Origin: an uncultured Oscillospiraceae bacterium | GTDB taxonomy: Bacteria > Bacillota > Clostridia > Oscillospirales > Oscillospiraceae | Direction: 5' to 3' | Assembly: GCA_905234425.1 (NCBI GenBank) | Contig: CAJOHR010000001.1 | Coordinates: forward strand, 18,607-77,753 | Length of the DNA: 59,147 nucleotides | Part shown: positions 52,634-59,147 of the stretch, in pieces | How the letters are laid out: the number at the start of each line of letters is the position of its first letter | How positions within the stretch are numbered: the first letter of the stretch is position 1 | The notes under the pieces: model-generated | What the model saw: the letters and a program-made list of their open reading frames with translations, nothing else | Database searches by the model: none | What the model was told of the DNA's origin: nothing | Translations under genes and position numbers: made by a program

Positions 52634-52667
52634 AGCCCTGGAACGCTATGGTTTCAGGGCTTTTTTA
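52634..52667 (+). terminator. Rho-independent terminator of the ArsR gene
   Basis: AGCCCTGGAAC pairs with GTTTCAGGGCT around GCTATG (one mismatch), followed by six T and ATT. Confidence 0.9.
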
Positions 52668-52671
52668 TTGG

Positions 52672-52809
52672 TCAGATCTGATTGGCAACGGCCCAGCCCG
52701 CCGTAACCGCCTTGTGGACGTCTCCCGCCCGGCGGCAATCGCCGATAAACTCCGCGCATTTCCGGGGCACCGGCTCCGTGCCGCCGGAGAGCACTACCAG
52801 GTCCCGGCA
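52672..52809 (-). pseudogene. C-terminal remnant of an FAD-dependent oxidoreductase
   Basis: On the minus strand, 45 codons between two stop codons read as a protein end: LVVLSGGTEPVPRKC, then EFIGDCRRAGDVHKAVTAG, then WAVANQI and stop. The GDC-x(8)-AVTAG pattern is the end of the FAD/NAD domain of OYE-type oxidoreductases. The same pattern (VGDCIRPANITRAMYEG) ends the intact enzyme at 15255-17201. No start or upstream domain remains, so it is a gene fossil. Confidence 0.5.
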
Positions 52810-52812
52810 TTA

Positions 52813-53109
52813 TTATACCCGCCGGAGGCATTTTATCAAGTGTTTTTCATCCAGGCTGTCACATTTTTCCACAGACCGGACGGCCGGGTGCTCCGCCACA
52901 GCGGAAAGCAACTCCAAAATCTCCCGTTCGCGGTCCGCACGAAGCCGGAACACTGTGTGCGCGCGTTTGATTCCGGGACCCGGGCAATATTCCAGGTCCA
53001 CATCCCCGTCGATCTCCCAGACCTCTGCCTCTTCCCTTCTCAGCAGTTCCAGAATTGTCTCGATTTCCTCTTCGCCGGTCCACTCCACATAGAACGCGGC
53101 GCTTCGCAT
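52813..53109 (-). CDS. Small hypothetical protein, ferredoxin/ACT-like
   Basis: The start is ATG 53109, right after the Na/Pi cotransporter stop; the longer frame runs into that gene. The protein has 98 residues. I do not recognise it. Its two repeats of strand-helix (IETILELLRREEAEVWEI and EREILELLSAVAEHPAVRSVE) suggest a ferredoxin-like or ACT-like fold as in regulatory domains of transporters. Co-transcription with the phosphate transporter suggests a regulatory link, which is inferred. Confidence 0.6.
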   Translation of the reverse strand: MRSAAFYVEWTGEEEIETILELLRREEAEVWEIDGDVDLEYCPGPGIKRAHTVFRLRADREREILELLSAVAEHPAVRSVEKCDSLDEKHLIKCLRRV

Positions 53110-53131
53110 TTTACGTTTTCCGGTCTTTCGA

Positions 53132-54883
53132 TCAGCCCAGGGCGTATCGCTCCTTGTAGTCCCGGAAATACCGTTCGAAATCCGGAGAGCGTTTTTCTTT
53201 AACCTTTCCAAGATACTCATGCGTGTCAAAGGAACCGCCCTCCAGCTCGATCATGGCCACCGCAATGTTGGAGCAGTGATCCGAAACCCGTTCAAAGTTG
53301 GTGATGAGATCGTTGAACACAAACCCGTGTGAGATGGTGCACTGGCCCTTCTGAAGCCGATCCACATGTCGGAGCTTCAGCTCGTCGCACAGATCGTCCA
53401 CAACCTCCTCCAGGGGCTCCACCCGCCGGGCCAGGGAGAGGTCCCCGTTTACGAAGGCCTCCACCGTCACCCGCAGGGTCTCCCGGACCGCCCGCTCCAT
53501 AACGCTCAGCTCCTGCTCCGCGTCCTCGGAAAAATCGATCTCCTTGTCGTGGATCTCTTTGGTGCTCTTGGCGATGTTCAGGGCGTGGTCGGAGATCCGC
53601 TCGAAGTCCGACAGGGTGTGCAGGAAGATGGAAACCGTCCGGCTCTGACGCTCCGTCAGCTCCTGACCGGTGAGCTTCACCAGATAGGAGCCCAAAGCGT
53701 CCTCATAGTGATCCCCTGCCGTCTCCAGCTCCCGGACCATTTCAAATCCTGACTCGCTGTACCGGGACAGAAGATTCATGGATTCGGCCATGGCCTCCTC
53801 CGTTTTCTCCGCCATGTCGCAGATCGTCTGGCGGCTCTGCTCGATGGCCAGAGCCGGATGGCCGAGGAACCGGTCCTCCAGCCGGAGCGTCGGGTCCGCC
53901 TCGGCATGCTTTTCCGGTACAATCAGAGACGCCACCGCCTCCAGCACATCGGTGAAGGGCGCCAGCAGACACAGGATCGCCAGCCGAAGGATCGTGTTGG
54001 TCAGCGCCAGGGAGGCAGGATCCATGATCCGATCCAAAAACGGGAACCGGAACATGGCGTCTCCGATATAGAACAGAGACGCGCAGACCATGACGCCCAT
54101 AAAGGAGGCCACCAGGTAGCTGAAGGCAGTACGTTTTCCGTCTGTGTTCGCTCCCAGTGCGGAAAGGAGCACCGGAACCGAAGCACCGATGGCGATGCCC
54201 ATGAGCAGCGGCAGCGCGGAGCCCAAAGTCATGGCCCCTGTAATGGAAAGCGCCTGGACAATGCCCACCGCGGCGGAGGCGGATTGGAGCAGGGCGGAAA
54301 ACAGCAGCCCCACCAGAATGCCCAGCAGCGGGAGCGTCATGGACGTCAGCATCCCGGTGAACCAGGGCTGTTCCCCCAAACCGCTGACCGCGCCGCTCAT
54401 GCTGCTCATGCCGAACATCAGCACAGCGAAGCCCAGCATAATGTCCCCGATGTGGTGATGGGTCTGATTCTTGCTGAACATCCGCAGGAGAATGCCCACC
54501 ACGGCGATAATGCCGGTCAGGGATGCGGTGGATAAAAGGCTGCTCCAGCCGGAGGCCCCGTCAATGTAGCTCAGGCAGATCACCCAGCCGGTGATGCTGG
54601 TGCCCAGGATGGCCCCCAGAATCACGGAGATCGCCTGCCGGACTTTCATCATGCCGGAGTTCACAAAGCCCACCACCATGACGGAGGTGGCCGACGAGGA
54701 CTGGATCACCGCCGTGACCCCCGTTCCCAGCAGAATCCCCTTCAAGGGCGTCCCGGACAGGCGGAACAGAATCGGCTCCAGCTTATTCCCCGAGACCCGC
54801 TTAAGGCCGTCCCCCATGAGAGACATGCCGAAGAGAAACATGGCCACGCCGCCGAGCAGGCTGATGACCTCTGAAATACCCAT
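53132..54883 (-). CDS. Na/Pi cotransporter family protein with PhoU domain (NptA-like)
   Basis: The start is ATG 54883 (GGAAGTGAG ahead); the longer frame covers the promoter. The protein has 583 residues. About eight helices form two inverted Na/Pi repeats with the family motifs GVTAVIQSSSATSVMVVGF and LFSALLQSASAAVGIV. A C-terminal PhoU-like domain of helices (about 345-560) follows. It imports phosphate with sodium or exports it when PhoU binds; direction is not certain. Regulated by the boxes upstream, which fit the PhoP-like regulator encoded divergently. Confidence 0.92.
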   Translation of the reverse strand: MGISEVISLLGGVAMFLFGMSLMGDGLKRVSGNKLEPILFRLSGTPLKGILLGTGVTAVIQSSSATSVMVVGFVNSGMMKVRQAISVILGAILGTSITGWVICLSYIDGASGWSSLLSTASLTGIIAVVGILLRMFSKNQTHHHIGDIMLGFAVLMFGMSSMSGAVSGLGEQPWFTGMLTSMTLPLLGILVGLLFSALLQSASAAVGIVQALSITGAMTLGSALPLLMGIAIGASVPVLLSALGANTDGKRTAFSYLVASFMGVMVCASLFYIGDAMFRFPFLDRIMDPASLALTNTILRLAILCLLAPFTDVLEAVASLIVPEKHAEADPTLRLEDRFLGHPALAIEQSRQTICDMAEKTEEAMAESMNLLSRYSESGFEMVRELETAGDHYEDALGSYLVKLTGQELTERQSRTVSIFLHTLSDFERISDHALNIAKSTKEIHDKEIDFSEDAEQELSVMERAVRETLRVTVEAFVNGDLSLARRVEPLEEVVDDLCDELKLRHVDRLQKGQCTISHGFVFNDLITNFERVSDHCSNIAVAMIELEGGSFDTHEYLGKVKEKRSPDFERYFRDYKERYALG

Positions 54884-54904
54884 TGTCTCACTTCCTTCGC
54901 CTTC

Positions 54905-54961
54905 ACTATATTGCCCCCATGTTAAATCTGCCATCCAATTCATGTTAAATGTATGTTAAAT
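54905..54961 (-). promoter_or_regulatory. PhoP-type boxes and -10 of the phosphate transporter
   Basis: Three ATGTTAAAT sites (54919-54927, 54942-54950, 54953-54961) read TTTAACAT on the minus strand. Two are 11 bases apart and the third is about two turns further, as in PhoP boxes (TTAACA repeats). The nearest box ends 8 bases before the minus-strand -10 TATAGT (54910-54905), replacing a -35. This is an activator-type layout. Confidence 0.72.
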
Positions 54962-55021
54962 CGACAAAAACTGCTGTTCAGCGGAGTCAGTCTGTGCTAG
55001 GATAAACGGGAGGTGAGACAA

Positions 55022-55699
55022 TTGATCTATCTGCTGGAGGACGACGACAGCATCCGGAAGCTGGTGATCTATACGTTGGAGAGCCAGGGCTTTGAGGCGC
55101 TGGGCTTCGACGCGCCGGAGAAGTTCTGGGACGCCATGGGGCGATCCCTGCCGGAGCTGATCCTGCTGGACATCATGCTCCCCGGCGAGGACGGTATCTC
55201 CATTCTGAAGCGTCTGCGGGACAGCGGCCCCACAGCCCTGCTTCCGGTGATCATGCTGACCGCGAAAAACACAGAGTATGACCGGGTGGAGGGCCTGGAC
55301 GCAGGCGCCGACGACTACATCTCCAAGCCCTTCGGCATGATGGAGCTGGTAGCTCGGGTCAGGGCGGTGCTGCGCAGGAGCGAAAAGCGGTCCGCCGCCT
55401 CAGAGCTTCGCGCCGGTCCCCTGTCCGTCTGCCCGGACCGGCACGAGGTCAAGGTGGAGGACGTCCCTGTGGCGCTCACCTACAAGGAATTCATGCTGCT
55501 CCGGCTCCTGATGGAGCATAGGGGCATGGTTCTGACCCGGGAGGTTCTGCTGGATAAGATATGGGGCCTCAGCGCCGAGCGGGAAAACCGGACCCTGGAT
55601 GTGCACATCCGCACGCTTCGGGCCAAGCTGGGGATCGCAGGCGGCTTCATCCAGACGGTCCGGGGCGTGGGATACCGATTTGCAGGTGAAGAAGCATGA
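55022..55699 (+). CDS. OmpR/PhoB-type response regulator (phosphate locus)
   Basis: The start is TTG 55022 at 8 bases after GGGAGG, giving the typical beginning MIYLLEDDDSIRKL; the GTG at 55013 lies too close. The protein has 225 residues. The receiver domain has acid residues D7/D8, phosphoacceptor D50 (LILLDIMLPGEDG) and the Lys of YISKPFG. The C-terminal winged helix has YKEFMLLRLLMEHRG and the recognition helix ENRTLDVHIRTLRAKLG. By position it controls the phosphate transporter and boxes upstream, hence PhoP/PhoB-like. It overlaps the kinase gene by 4 bases. Confidence 0.9.
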   Translation: MIYLLEDDDSIRKLVIYTLESQGFEALGFDAPEKFWDAMGRSLPELILLDIMLPGEDGISILKRLRDSGPTALLPVIMLTAKNTEYDRVEGLDAGADDYISKPFGMMELVARVRAVLRRSEKRSAASELRAGPLSVCPDRHEVKVEDVPVALTYKEFMLLRLLMEHRGMVLTREVLLDKIWGLSAERENRTLDVHIRTLRAKLGIAGGFIQTVRGVGYRFAGEEA

Positions 55700-57006
55700 C
55701 AAAAACCATCTTTCGGAACACCTTTCTGGTGGGGCTTTCGGTACTCCTGCTCTGCGGCCTCCTGTTCTTCGGGATGCAGTACACCGAAACGAAGGAAGAG
55801 ACCTACGCTGCCCTACAGCAGGAGGCGGTTTACGCCGAGCAGGGGCTCATGCTCAGCGGCACCGAATACCTGGAGGCCCTGGGCCATGTGAACCGGATCA
55901 CCTGGATCAACGCCGACGGCAGCGTTCTCTATGACAGTGAGTTCTCCCTTCCCATTGCCAATCAGGGCGGCTTTGCCGAGGTGCGCTCCGCCCTGGGCAC
56001 CGGCGAAGGTCAAGGCATTCGGAAATCGGAGAGCAGCGGAGTATCCACCATGTACTACGCCAGGAAATGCGAGGACGGAACCGTACTCCGGCTGAGCCGT
56101 CCCCTGAGCGCCGTGCGGTACGCCCTTCTGGCCGTCAGTCCCGTATTATGGATTCTGGTGCTGGTCCTGCTGATCTCCGGCGTGCTGGCCTTCCGGGCCG
56201 CCACCCAGATCGTCCGGCCCATCAACGATTTGGATCTGGACCACCCCGACGCCAACACCTACCCGGAGCTCGCGCCTCTGATCGGCAAGATCCAGGAGCA
56301 GAAGCTGACCATCCAGGAGGAGGTCGCCCAGCGGGAATCCTTACGGCGGGAGTTCTCCGCCAACGTGTCCCACGAGTTGAAAACGCCCCTGACCTCCATT
56401 TCCGGCTTTGCGGAGCTCATGGCCCAGGGCGTGGTGGAGGGCGACAAGATCCAGGAGTTTTCCCGGGACATTTTCAAGGAATCCCAGCGGATGATCACCC
56501 TGGTGGAGGACATTATCAAGCTCTCCAAGCTGGACGAGGAGGCCATTGAGCCCGAGCGGGAAACCATAGACCTCTATGAGCTGGCCGGGTCTGTACTGGA
56601 CAGTCTGGGCCCTGTGGCGGAAAAACAGAACGTATCTCTGAAGCTCACCGGAGAACCGGCGGAGATCTCAGGCGTCTATCAGCTGCTCAGCGAAATGGTC
56701 TACAACCTGTGCGACAACGCCATCAAGTACAACCGTCCCGGAGGCAGCGTCACCGTGGATGTGACCAGGCTGGAGGCGGAAACCCGGCTGGCCGTCTCTG
56801 ACACGGGCATCGGCATTCCGCCGGAGCACCAGAAACGGGTGTTCGAGCGGTTTTACCGGGTGGATAAAAGCCACTCCAAGGAGATCGGCGGCACAGGTCT
56901 GGGCCTGTCCATCGTCAAGCACGGAGCCCAGTTCCATGGCGCCCGGGTGGATCTCACCAGCGAGCCGGACGTGGGCACCACCGTGACCCTGATCTTCCCG
57001 GGATGA
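55696..57006 (+). CDS. Sensor histidine kinase (PhoR-like)
   Basis: A 436-residue membrane kinase. Helices at about 8-28 and 145-168 flank an outer sensor region, then a HAMP-like and coiled-coil linker. The H-box SHELKTPLTSISGFAE has the phosphorylated His226. N-box NLCDNAIKYN, G1 DTGIGIPPEHQ, F-box FERFYRVDK, and G2 GGTGLGLSIVKH complete the ATPase. It pairs with the response regulator with which it overlaps by 4 bases. Phosphate limitation as signal is inferred from the neighbouring transporter. Confidence 0.92.
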   Translation: MTKTIFRNTFLVGLSVLLLCGLLFFGMQYTETKEETYAALQQEAVYAEQGLMLSGTEYLEALGHVNRITWINADGSVLYDSEFSLPIANQGGFAEVRSALGTGEGQGIRKSESSGVSTMYYARKCEDGTVLRLSRPLSAVRYALLAVSPVLWILVLVLLISGVLAFRAATQIVRPINDLDLDHPDANTYPELAPLIGKIQEQKLTIQEEVAQRESLRREFSANVSHELKTPLTSISGFAELMAQGVVEGDKIQEFSRDIFKESQRMITLVEDIIKLSKLDEEAIEPERETIDLYELAGSVLDSLGPVAEKQNVSLKLTGEPAEISGVYQLLSEMVYNLCDNAIKYNRPGGSVTVDVTRLEAETRLAVSDTGIGIPPEHQKRVFERFYRVDKSHSKEIGGTGLGLSIVKHGAQFHGARVDLTSEPDVGTTVTLIFPG

Positions 57007-57044
57007 TCTCGCAATTAATATGATACCACGCTCCTCTTTTCAAA

Positions 57045-57084
57045 ACCCGGGGCGGATGTGCCGTACAGCACATCCGCCCCGGGT
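57045..57084. terminator. Strong bidirectional terminator
   Basis: ACCCGGGGCGGATGTGC (57045-57061) and GCACATCCGCCCCGGGT (57068-57084) make a perfect 17-bp stem; ACAATTTTTC follows. Genes converge here (kinase and ddh). Confidence 0.9.
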
Positions 57085-57101
57085 ACAATTTTTCTTATGT
57101 A

Positions 57102-58073
57102 TTACAGGAAATGCTTCCGCAGTTCCTCTCCCGAGCAGGGAGACAGATAGGCGGGCGCCACGTCAAACAGGGTCTTTGCGCCGGAAAGGCCTTCCTGGTT
57201 CATGCGATAAGCTGCCCGCGCACAGGCCGCCAGGATGGAGCCCGTAAACTCCGGGTTGGAATCCAGCTGAAGCCGGTACTCGATCACATGGTGATTTTCC
57301 CCTGTCTGGCCGGAGTAGATCACGGAGCCGCCATGGGGCAGTCCTGCGTGCTTTTCGTTCAGCTCCTCCTGGGAGATAAAGGTCACGGTGGTGTCATAAT
57401 CGGAGAAGTAGTTGGGCATGGTCTTAATCTGCTCCTCGATCTTGGCCTTGTCCGCGCCCTCCGCCGTCACGACGAAGCACTCTCTGGTGTGCTTCTGACG
57501 GGTGGTAAGCGCAGGGTTCTCCCCCTTCCGCACCCGCTCCAGAGCCTCCGGAACAGGCACGGTGTACTGTCTGGCGTCCAGCACGCCGTCGATCCGGCGG
57601 ATGGCGTCGGAATGTCCCTGGCTGACGCCTCTGCCCCAGAACGTATAATCCTGTCCGTCCGGCAGGATGCTGTGGGCATAGAGCCGGTTCAGGGAGAACA
57701 TCCCGGGATCCCAGCCGCAGGAAATGATCCCGATCTTTCCGGCCGCCCTGGACGCCGCGTCTACGTTGGCAAAATGGGCCGGGATGTTCGCGTGGGTGTC
57801 AAAGCTGTCGATCACGTTGTACATTGCCGCGTACTTCGGCGTCATCTCCGGCAGGTCTGTGGCGCTTCCGCCGCACAGAATCAGCACGTCGATCTCAGAC
57901 CGCATTTCCTCCAGTTTATCCGTGTGATAAACTGGCACACCCGCCGTGGCGATTTTTACACTGCCCGGATCTCTCCGGGTAAAAACGGCAACCAGCTCCT
58001 GATCCTCGTTGGCGCTGATCGCCTTTTCCACCCCGCGTCCCAGATTTCCGTATCCGACAATTCCAATCTTCAT
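57102..58073 (-). CDS. ddh: meso-Diaminopimelate dehydrogenase
   Basis: A 323-residue NADP-dependent dehydrogenase, typical length. N-terminal Rossmann motif GIVGYGNLGRGVEKA (residues 4-18), then family marks LCGGSATDLPE, NVIDSFDTHA, SCGWDPGMFS, FWGRGVSQGHSDAIRRI. It makes meso-diaminopimelate from tetrahydrodipicolinate, the one-step route to lysine and cell-wall precursor in some Clostridia. CAAAGGAGGTACACC precedes its ATG. Confidence 0.96.
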   Translation of the reverse strand: MKIGIVGYGNLGRGVEKAISANEDQELVAVFTRRDPGSVKIATAGVPVYHTDKLEEMRSEIDVLILCGGSATDLPEMTPKYAAMYNVIDSFDTHANIPAHFANVDAASRAAGKIGIISCGWDPGMFSLNRLYAHSILPDGQDYTFWGRGVSQGHSDAIRRIDGVLDARQYTVPVPEALERVRKGENPALTTRQKHTRECFVVTAEGADKAKIEEQIKTMPNYFSDYDTTVTFISQEELNEKHAGLPHGGSVIYSGQTGENHHVIEYRLQLDSNPEFTGSILAACARAAYRMNQEGLSGAKTLFDVAPAYLSPCSGEELRKHFL

Positions 58074-58191
58074 GGTGTACCTCCTTTGTATGAACAGTGA
58101 TTCTCAATTTTACCGTCTAAGCAGCCTGTTCTATGAGATTATAGCATACTTGTAAAGATGTTTCCATCTAAAAACATATGCAGGCGCTAAC

Positions 58192-58362
58192 ATGACTCTG
58201 TCCCAGATCGCAGACAACACCGGATTTACCGCCATCCTGATACGCTCCCGGGCAATCAAGCGCTGGGAGGTTCTCTCCTTCGGCAAGCTGCGGAAGGCGT
58301 ACAGCGAAAGCCGAAAGAGGCGTAAAAACGCTCAGGATCGAAAAAAACGCTGTAAGCCATGA
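58192..58362 (+). pseudogene. Degraded AraC-type HTH remnant
   Basis: A 56-residue frame (MTLSQIADNTGFTA..., then RAIKRWEVLS) follows the second HTH pattern of AraC regulators (IAxxCGFsdpsyFsRaFKRwfGvSPgkyR). Residues are altered at key positions (NTGF for CGF, ILIRSRA for SYFSRA). Its C-terminus is an Arg/Lys-rich run. No ribosome site or full AraC gene is next to it. It is probably a fossil of a larger regulator. Confidence 0.4.
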
Positions 58363-58379
58363 AAACAGGGCTTACAGCG
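58341..58379 (-). terminator. Terminator downstream of the tRNA-like fragment
   Basis: CGCTGTAAGCC (58348-58358) and GGCTTACAGCG (58369-58379) form an 11-bp stem; on the minus strand seven T follow. It lies 5 bases beyond the CCA end of the tRNA-like fragment, as expected for a tRNA transcript on that strand. Confidence 0.8.
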
Positions 58380-58384
58380 GGAAA

Positions 58385-58430
58385 TGGCACCCCAGAGAGG
58401 ACTCTAACCTCCGACCTGCCGCTTAGGAGT
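58385..58430 (-). pseudogene. 3' half of a tRNA-Arg(CCU)-like gene
   Basis: Read on the minus strand, the end GGGGTGCCA is preceded by a T-arm (GGAGG-TTAGAGT-CCTCT) and an anticodon loop CTCCTAA followed by GCGGC. This fits the 3' half of a tRNA-Arg with CCU anticodon. No sequence upstream can pair with the acceptor 3' strand CTGGGGT, and no D-arm is seen. T-loop position 56 is A instead of C. It is likely a duplicated attachment-site end or a decayed tRNA. Confidence 0.55.
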
Positions 58431-58719
58431 TAAAACCCGCGCTCCGTACCATCTCGTACGCCACGCCTTACAATGCCCGAAAACCCGCATGAACACTGGG
58501 TTTTTTGAGAATCCGTGTGTTGCGGTATTATTCCTCACATTGTGCTAATATGCGTGTTTTTGGTGCCAATTTCAAGGCCCTTATTAGCCAAATATTAGCC
58601 AGATTATCGAGCTAAAAGCAACAGATGCTTTGAGGGTGTTCGTCCACCCAGGAACAAAATCATATCATTCTGAGGGCGTTTCAAGAGCGCCCGTTTCATA
58701 TATCTCGTGCGTATTGCTG
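58431..58719. other. Gene-free interval beyond the tRNA-like end
   Basis: AT-richer DNA than the neighbouring genes. It holds the direct repeats at 58583-58601; otherwise no gene or site was recognised. Confidence 0.4.
58583..58601. repeat. Direct repeats, possible integrase arm-type sites
   Basis: ATTAGCCA occurs at 58583-58590 and 58594-58601, 11 bases apart, about one helical turn. Such pairs near a tRNA 3' end resemble arm-type sites of tyrosine integrases, though no integrase gene is visible. Confidence 0.35.
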
Positions 58720-58989
58720 CTATCGATCATTGAGCCGATATGCCCAATGTCCACCCTCCCGGCATTTGATAAGCTTGCCTTCCTCCACCAGCTTCGCCAG
58801 GATGCGGTTCGCTGTGGCTGCGGAAATGCCGCACAGTTCGCGGACACCTGCGTTCATGATGAAGGAATGTGTTTTCAAGTAGTCCTCGATCTTGCTCCAA
58901 CGGGTCACAGACTTGTCCTGCTCTGCATCGCTCACTCCATCGCTCATATCGAGCGTTTCTATGAGCAATGCCTTGAGAGCCGTAAGCAT
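58720..58989 (-). CDS. Winged-helix-type small protein of the island region
   Basis: An 89-residue protein. Residues about 32-88 form an HTH/wing (VRELCGISAATANRILAKLVEEGKLIK, then GGHWAYRL). It resembles small DNA-binding proteins or the HTH tail of larger mobile-element proteins. A weak GAG lies before the ATG at 58989. It follows the partial gene at the window end by 18 bases. Confidence 0.55.
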   Translation of the reverse strand: MLTALKALLIETLDMSDGVSDAEQDKSVTRWSKIEDYLKTHSFIMNAGVRELCGISAATANRILAKLVEEGKLIKCREGGHWAYRLNDR

Positions 58990-59007
58990 GAGCTCGATTA
59001 AGGCCGC

Positions 59008-59147
59008 TTATTCCCTCGCGTCAATATACAGTCTGAGAATGTTTAGCCTAACCCCAAAGATGCTCTGCTGATCTACCAGCTCAATGAAACAGCGCCCCGT
59101 GACCGGCGTTTCACAGAATACAGCAGTTTGGATAGTCCACCGCAGCG
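59008..59147 (-). CDS. Partial unknown protein, C-terminal end
   Basis: An open frame running from the window edge (start outside) to a TAA at 59008; its last 45 residues include IQTAVFCETPVTG, CFIELVDQQSIFGV and LYIDARE. It looks like a real protein end and probably shares an operon with the winged-helix gene. Not recognised. Confidence 0.45.
   Translation of the reverse strand, partial: LRWTIQTAVFCETPVTGRCFIELVDQQSIFGVRLNILRLYIDARE

Noticed and set aside
58385..58475. Complete tRNA gene on the minus strand
   Set aside because: The 5' half cannot pair with the acceptor 3' strand and no D-arm is present; only the 3' half fits a tRNA.

Overview
This window comes from a moderately GC-rich Firmicute. 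The best guess is a gut Clostridia member of the Oscillospirales type. The evidence is Gram-positive style ribosome binding sites, TTGACA/TATAAT promoters, many small clostridial families (DUF6110, DUF6465, DUF4418, DUF4234 types), VanW, a meso-diaminopimelate dehydrogenase and a PhoP-type box. This assignment rests on gene content only.

Layout. 1-11348 is one long plus-strand operon. It starts with the 3' end of a P19/Tp34-type periplasmic-style iron-binding lipoprotein, then a DUF2318 membrane protein, two FtsX-type permeases with an ATPase, and an FMN-binding lipoprotein. An unknown membrane-anchored protein and a complete fumarate-reductase-like trio (b-type anchor, flavoprotein, iron-sulfur protein) follow, then DUF4418 and a second permease/ATPase pair. 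It reads as an iron importer with its own electron-transfer module. 11569-13971 is DUF6110 plus a P1B-like metal ATPase. 14082-17201 is a redox locus: flavin reductase, HxlR regulator, and an Old-Yellow-Enzyme type oxidoreductase with FAD/NAD domains. 17363-20141 carries two opposed groups of partner-switching genes (two near-identical STAS proteins, an HATPase anti-sigma-like kinase, a PHP phosphoesterase). 21445-26025 holds a Gly-Gly-Pro-repeat beta-helix protein and a palindrome-controlled ABC exporter. 26154-29512 has DUF2752, zinc-ribbon, VanW and cytidine deaminase genes.

29562-35902 (minus) contains a secreted beta-helix surface protein, and an operon of three SnoaL/NTF2-like proteins followed by a solute-binding lipoprotein with no permeases nearby. 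36069-42662 (minus) holds housekeeping-like genes (HD hydrolase, TraX, an EF-G paralogue, rlmB) and a remarkable P-type-ATPase-like protein that has lost the catalytic motifs. 42865-49888 has ftsH, a ferredoxin-nitroreductase, a ClpP-like protease, MazF, a C39-like protease and a cation/proton antiporter. 49950-52617 is a metal-efflux locus with the metal-binding HMA domain on a separate gene and an ArsR regulator. 52813-57006 is a phosphate locus: Na/Pi cotransporter with PhoU domain, PhoP-like boxes, and a two-component system. 57102-58073 is ddh. From about 58192 to the end the DNA looks like the edge of an integrated element: a degraded AraC HTH, a tRNA-Arg(CCU)-like 3' half with terminator, direct repeats, and small island-type genes.

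Most promising for novelty are the iron-uptake operon with an embedded fumarate-reductase-like complex, the catalytically dead P-type ATPase, and the SnoaL trio with its orphan binding protein. No CRISPR array, rRNA, intact tRNA, transposase or integrase gene was seen.
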